A DNA stretch of 6,436 bases from the NCBI GenBank assembly GCA_023447015.1, contig JAEXPG010000509.1:1-6436 (forward strand), written 5' to 3'. The translations under genes and the position numbers were made by a program. The DNA is from Verrucomicrobiota bacterium. GTDB lineage: Bacteria > Verrucomicrobiota > Verrucomicrobiia > Opitutales > Opitutaceae. Below are positions 1 to 5,000 of this stretch, one piece after another (within the stretch, counting starts at the first letter, position 1; the number at the start of each line of letters is the position of its first letter). The notes beneath the pieces are model-generated. The model was not told where the DNA came from and ran no database searches. It worked only from the letters and a program-made list of their open reading frames with translations.

Positions 1-172
1 AAAACCCCCCCCCCCACCACCGGAACGACCAACGGCCGGACGATCCGGCAGCTGCAGCCGTGATTGGTGACCCCGGAAGCCGGCCCCCGGGCAGAACGGG
101 GACCGTTCCGCTACAACGTGGACCATCCGGGCAACGAAGAAAAAGAGGTGTTTCATGACGTCGTGCTCCGGT
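1..172. other. Non-coding flank with inverted repeats and a C11 run
   Basis: Downstream of the glycoside-hydrolase-like gene no coding region is supported. The stretch holds a run of eleven Cs (5-15), a hairpin CCGGA-CGA-TCCGG (36-48), an imperfect one at 46-60 centred on GCAGCTGC, and a perfect six-base stem GAACGG/CCGTTC (94-108). The last is the best candidate for a transcript 3'-end structure, about 65 bases past the stop codon. No T-run follows it on the minus strand, so a standard intrinsic terminator is not shown. Confidence 0.4.
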
Positions 173-1999
173 TCAGTTGGCGGCCACAGCCGACGCGGGG
201 AAGACGAGGAGGCGCGTGTCGCAGTCGGCCACGTTGAGGATGAATCGTGCTCGTCCTCCGGTTACAGTGACGTGCGTCGCGGTCGTGCCGGTGAGCCCGT
301 CCAGGGGCGAAAAGGCGCCGTCGGTCAGGCCGGAGATCTCGACTTCCACAGCGCTGTCGCCGCGGGCGAGGTTGGCGACCAGCACGACGAGTCGGTTCTC
401 CTGGTCGATGAAGCCCCAGGCGTTGCCATTGGCCGAGGTGCGGCACGGCGAAAGCGCAGCGGCCTCCGCGGGGGTGACGACCGGGGCGTGCGCTTCGAGC
501 TTGGCGCGCTCCTTCGCGGGGAGCCGCTCCGGCCGGACCACGACCCAACAGGTGGGCCGGTTCGTGTCGTTGAGCACATCGATCGCCGCATCGGTGGCGT
601 AGAAGCCGCAGCCGACCTTCTCGAAGGCGTTGGTAGCCTCGGTATTCACCCGCCAACAAACGCCCTCCCGCTCGAACGAGCGCATCATCGCGTCCGAATA
701 ATAGAAGCCCGGGCCGAAGGGGCGGCGCGGGATATAGTTGTTCATGGCCGCCAGGATGCGGGGATCGACGGCGTTCATCCCGCTCATGCCATAGCCATAC
801 TGGAGCGCCGTGACCGCGCGACGCACCCCGCCCTCGCGGGTGGCGACATGCGTGAAGACGATCTGGAACCAGTGGGTGTGCTGCACCGCATCGGCGGCCT
901 CAACCGGCAGTCCGCTGTGTTCGAGGCTGGCCCGGAGCACGTCGTCGACCACGTCCATCTTCGAACCCAACCACATCGACGGCTCCCAGGAACAGGCCGT
1001 GCCGACCGTGGCGGGATAGTGGGCGGCGTTGCCGACGGCGCGAATCCAGTCGCCCTGCATCTCAAGATCGAAGTACCAGCGCTCCGGCGGAAGGAGCTGG
1101 AGATAGCGGCGCATGTCGCCGCCGAGCCAACGCGTGAGAGTGATGTCGCCGTAGATCTGGCCGCCGACCAGCGCCGGCCGACCGCGCAGCGCCTCGATGC
1201 GCTTGGCGATCTCGGCAAAATAGTGCCCGTAGGCGTCGCACCAGTAGTCGGCCCACTCCGGCATCAGATGGTCGCGGACGAAGCGCGCCTTCTCCGGCAC
1301 GGTGGCCCCGGGGATCGGGTGGCCGAGCCGCTGTTCGAAGGCGTCCACGTTGCGCGGATGGAAGTCGGCGCCGCTGATGAAGAGGTTGGGCATGTTGACC
1401 AACAGGTCCGCCGCGTAGTAGCCGCTGTAGTGGTCCTTCGCCGAGATCGTCGCCATGCGCTCCGCGATGAAATCACCGTAGGTGCCGTGCGGAGTGTTGG
1501 CGCTGTCGACGCCCCAGTCCGCCGCGTCGAGCGGCGTGGCCGGCGAGATCCAGCCCATGAGGTAGTTGCAGAAGCCGCCGTTGGCATTGCGCCCCATCAG
1601 GTCGTCGCGCTGTTTGTGCCAGTCCGAGTAGGCGGCCGAGGCCGGGCGCTCGCGCGCGTAACCACCGGTCCAGTTCGCGTCGGGCAGCAGACCCGCGATG
1701 AAGGTGTCCAGCCAAGCACCGGCGCCGATCATGGCGTAACGACCGCTGGCCTCCGTCTTGTCGGCCTCGATCTGCGACTGCCAGTGATTGTATCCGGAGA
1801 AGTCGGAGTCGGACCAGAACAGCTTGTCGGCCCACCAAGTGCCGGCAAAGCCCCATGGCTGGAGCCAGACCTCGTTGGCGCGGCCGTATTGATACGCACC
1901 ACCGGCGGACGGATGATCAGGGCTGCGCGGGTCGGCAGCAGAGGCGGCCGCACAAAGGACGAGGGCCGCGGCGAGCGCGGTCAGGCGTGGGGGATTCAT
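173..1999 (-). CDS. Secreted glycoside-hydrolase-like protein, family not assigned
   Basis: This 608-residue protein starts at ATG 1999-1997 and stops at TGA 175-173. The start is supported by the signal peptide that follows it: a short basic start (MNPPR), a hydrophobic stretch (LTALAAALVL) and an Ala-Ser-Ala cleavage site near residue 21. Cys16 is preceded by LVL, which is not a good lipobox, so a soluble exported protein is likelier than a lipoprotein. The mature part is rich in Trp and Tyr (W45, W49, W55, W56, W62, W73, W96, W110 and more), as in many carbohydrate-active proteins. Residues about 230-420 look like part of an alpha/beta barrel, with acidic clusters at YGDITL (D285), WYFDLEMQGDW (D311, E313, D317) and CSWEP (E339). 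Residues about 470-515 (CWVVVRPERLPAKER) resemble the small alpha/beta domain that follows the barrel in GH42-like enzymes. Residues about 526-604 look like a C-terminal beta-sandwich. Substrate and catalytic residues are unknown. The Shine-Dalgarno signal is poor: GAGAGA lies only two bases before the ATG. It follows the large NHL gene by 59 bases on the same strand. The coding call is firm; the enzyme class is inference. Confidence 0.9.
   Translation of the reverse strand: MNPPRLTALAAALVLCAAASAADPRSPDHPSAGGAYQYGRANEVWLQPWGFAGTWWADKLFWSDSDFSGYNHWQSQIEADKTEASGRYAMIGAGAWLDTFIAGLLPDANWTGGYARERPASAAYSDWHKQRDDLMGRNANGGFCNYLMGWISPATPLDAADWGVDSANTPHGTYGDFIAERMATISAKDHYSGYYAADLLVNMPNLFISGADFHPRNVDAFEQRLGHPIPGATVPEKARFVRDHLMPEWADYWCDAYGHYFAEIAKRIEALRGRPALVGGQIYGDITLTRWLGGDMRRYLQLLPPERWYFDLEMQGDWIRAVGNAAHYPATVGTACSWEPSMWLGSKMDVVDDVLRASLEHSGLPVEAADAVQHTHWFQIVFTHVATREGGVRRAVTALQYGYGMSGMNAVDPRILAAMNNYIPRRPFGPGFYYSDAMMRSFEREGVCWRVNTEATNAFEKVGCGFYATDAAIDVLNDTNRPTCWVVVRPERLPAKERAKLEAHAPVVTPAEAAALSPCRTSANGNAWGFIDQENRLVVLVANLARGDSAVEVEISGLTDGAFSPLDGLTGTTATHVTVTGGRARFILNVADCDTRLLVFPASAVAAN
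1937..1999 (-). other. Sec signal peptide of the glycoside-hydrolase-like protein
   Basis: Residues 1-21 form a typical Sec signal peptide: one Arg at residue 5, an uncharged Leu/Ala core, and Ala-Ser-Ala at 19-21 followed by ADP. Cleavage one residue later is also possible. No twin-arginine motif is present. The protein should therefore act in the periplasm or outside the cell. Confidence 0.8.
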
Positions 2000-2058
2000 G
2001 GTCTCTCGGGATAGTTGGTCGTCCGCGCAGCTCGATGGGTTCAGGTATCTGGAACCGG
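2000..2058 (-). other. Intergenic gap with a weak hairpin (2038-2056)
   Basis: The 59 bases between the two genes contain GGTTCAG (2038-2044) and CTGGAACC (2049-2056), which pair over seven bases with one bulge and a four-base loop. No T-run follows in the direction of transcription, so a terminator is doubtful. I see no convincing -35/-10 pair. The short gap and shared direction leave co-transcription open. Confidence 0.35.
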
Positions 2059-5000
2059 TTATGGCTTCGGTTCGATCTTCACGCGCAGGAAACGGCGCGG
2101 GACGCTACCGACGGCGACGGTGTCCTGTTCGAGCACATCGACCGGTGAACCGGGTTCGAGCGTCTTGAGCGTCGTCCAGGTCACGAGGTCCGCGCTGGCT
2201 TGGATCACGTAATGCACATCGCTGGCGACCGTCTTCCGGCGGAAGCCGACCTGCAGGTAGCGGTTGCCGGCACCGGTCGTCGTCGTGACCGAAACCGGGT
2301 TGGCGACCACCCCGTTGGCCGCGAGGCCGAAGGCGTAGCGCGCCAGGTTCGTCACACCGGAACCGGGCTGCACGTCGTTGGCGCCACCGGTCACACCGTT
2401 GCCGGCACGCCAAGACGCGAAGTCGGTGTAGGCCTCGCCGGAGGCGGTGAGCGTCGCCGCGGACGAGGTCGCGCCGCCGGCAACGTAGTTGTCGACCACG
2501 CAGCGGAACTGGTCGCCGTTCATCGCGCCACCGACCGTCGTCAGCGTGAGTGTCGCCGTGCCGGTACCGCGGTAAACGCCGCCGTCGGCGAGGTTGGCCC
2601 AGGTGGTCGAGGCCCCTGCCGGCTTGCGCTGCCAGCGGTAAGCGAACACTGCGGGCGTGCCCTTGGCCGCGACGGTGAACGTCACGATCTGCCCCGCCGT
2701 GGCCGTCTTCGCCGCCGGGTGGGTCGTGATCGTCGGCGCGATGCCGACCGCGACCACCGCCGCGTTGGTGTCGATCTGCACATTGTCGTAGGCACGGGTG
2801 ACATGGCAACGGAAGCGATAGCCGTCGTGGCTCGCCGCGAGCACCACGCCGAGACTTCCGCCGTCGCCCCAGCTGCTCGAAGTGTACGCGCCGCCGGCGG
2901 TGAGGTTGGTCCAGGTCGATGAGCCCGGCACCTGGGCCTGCCACTGGAACCCGCCGGGATTGCCCACCGTGCCGACGCCGAACGAAACCGTCTCGCCGAT
3001 CGCCGGAAGCCGCGTCGTGACCCGCCGGACCCGGCTGTTGCCGGTGTCGCAGACGACGAGATTCCCCCGATTGTCGCAGGCCACGCCCCAGGGCGTGCGG
3101 AACTGCGCGCTCCCGCCATCGCTACCATCCGTGTCGCCGGCGCCATCGAACACGGCGCTCGGCTTCATCCCAGCCACGGTCATCACACGCGCCGCCGGGG
3201 TCACCAAACGGATGGAGTTGTTGCCCGCGTCGGCGACGTAGATCATCCCGCGCGAGTCGACCGCGATCCCCGCGGGGCTGTTGAAGCGAGCGCCCGCGCC
3301 CACGCCGTCGTCCGTTCCAGAGGCGCTCGCCGAGCCGGCGAACGTCGTCACGACACCGCCCGCGGTGATCTTCCGGATCACATTGTTCGAGCGGTCGACC
3401 ACGTAGAGCATGCCACTCGCATCAACCGCCATGGACCCGGGGCTGCCGAACCTCGCAACGGTCCCGGTGCCGTCTTGCGAACCGGAGACGAGCGAGCTGC
3501 CAGCCAACAACGAGACCACTCCGGCGGGCGAGATCGCCCGCACCGTGTAATCGTCGGTGTCCGAAACGTAGATTGTGCCAAGCGTGTCGACCGCCACACC
3601 TTGCGGTCGGTGGAAACGATAGGGCGTTCCAGCACCGTCGGCCAAAGTCGTGACTACCCCGGCCGGCGTGACGCGACGCAAGATGTTGTTCTCCGTGTCG
3701 GCCACGATTAGGCTGCCGTCGGATGCGAGCGCGATGGCCTGCGGACCGGAGAAGCGCGCAACAGTGCCCGTGCCATCGACATTGCCCCACCCGCCGCTGT
3801 TCTTCGTGTCCGCGTTGCCGGCGAGTGTGGTTGTCGTGCCATCCGCGAGAACCTTGCGGATCGTGCCGCCGGCAGTGTCGACCACATAGGTCGTGCCCGT
3901 CGCATCGATCACCGCAGCACGGGGACCCGAAAACTTCGCCTCAGTCGCGGCGCCGTCGGTGGTGCCCCAGCTGCGGCCCCAAGTGCCGGTCGTGTTCCTC
4001 GCACCGGCCAACGGCTCCACCGCGACAACCAGCTCCTGGTCGCGCGGACCACCGGTGACCCGGACGGTATTGTCGCCCGCGAAGAAAGGTCGGACGGCAT
4101 TCGAGTACACCAACGTCGAGAATCCGTTGTCGAGGACGCAGCGAACCTCGCTCTCGTTGAGCGCGGAGGTGCCGCCCGGGAACGACAACGTGTCGGTGTC
4201 GACGCCCGCGAAGGTGCCGTCGTTGGCGAGGTCGCTCCACTCGCCCCACTGCGGCCGGATCTGCCAGCGGAAGCGCACGGGGCCGCTCACCGAGGTCGCC
4301 TTGAGTTGGAACGCCTTCGGCGGACCGCTGAGCCAATTCGGCTGCTGGGAGATCGTGGGCGGAGTGCCCCAAGTAACCACCCCGCGACGGATCACATGGT
4401 TGCCCGTATCGGCGATCAGGATCGAACCGTCGAGCGCAACCGCGACGCCGTGCGGCGCCGCAAGGCGCGCCACCGGACCGGCGCCCGCCTTCGCTCCGGC
4501 GGAATCGCCCACGCCCGCCACCGTGAAACTGACACCCGCCGGCGTGATCAACCGCACCGTCTCGGCGTCGGGATCGGCCACGAGAAGGTTTCCGGCCAAG
4601 TCGAAGGTCAGGGCGGTCGGACGCCGCAACCGCACCGCGTCGCCAGTGCCGTCGGTCGTCCCGAAATTGCCTTTCGCGCCGAAGACCGTGCTCACGACCC
4701 CACCGGTGGAGACTTTGCGGATCGTCGCGTTGCCGCCATCCGCGACGAAGATCTCGCCGGCGTCGTTCACCGCCACAGCGGTCGGGTGCTCGAACTGCAC
4801 CCTCACGCCCGAGCCATCGGTGCCACCGAAACCCCAGATCGTCGAACTGCCGACCACGGTCGTGACCACGCCCGCCGGTGTGACACGCCGGATCAGGTTG
4901 TTGAAGGTGTCGGCGACGATGAGGTTGCCCTCACGGTCAAAGGCGAGGCCCTGCGGGTGCCGGAAATGGGCCGCCATGCCGGTGCCGTCGTTGGCTCCCG

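Noticed and set aside
94..108. Hairpin after the glycoside-hydrolase-like gene as an intrinsic terminator
   Set aside because: No T-run follows it in the direction of transcription; the nearby T-rich stretch comes before the hairpin. Kept only as an inverted repeat in the flank description.
1937..1999. Lipoprotein signal at Cys16 of the glycoside-hydrolase-like protein
   Set aside because: The residues before the cysteine are Leu-Val-Leu, and a lipobox needs a small residue at -1. A standard cleavage site follows at Ala-Ser-Ala.
155..2014. A 619-codon plus-strand open frame opposite almost all of the glycoside-hydrolase-like gene
   Set aside because: Its translation is rich in Arg, Gly, Val and Ala with no recognisable domain, while the minus strand has a signal peptide and a natural amino-acid mix. 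High GC at third positions leaves the opposite strand short of stop codons.
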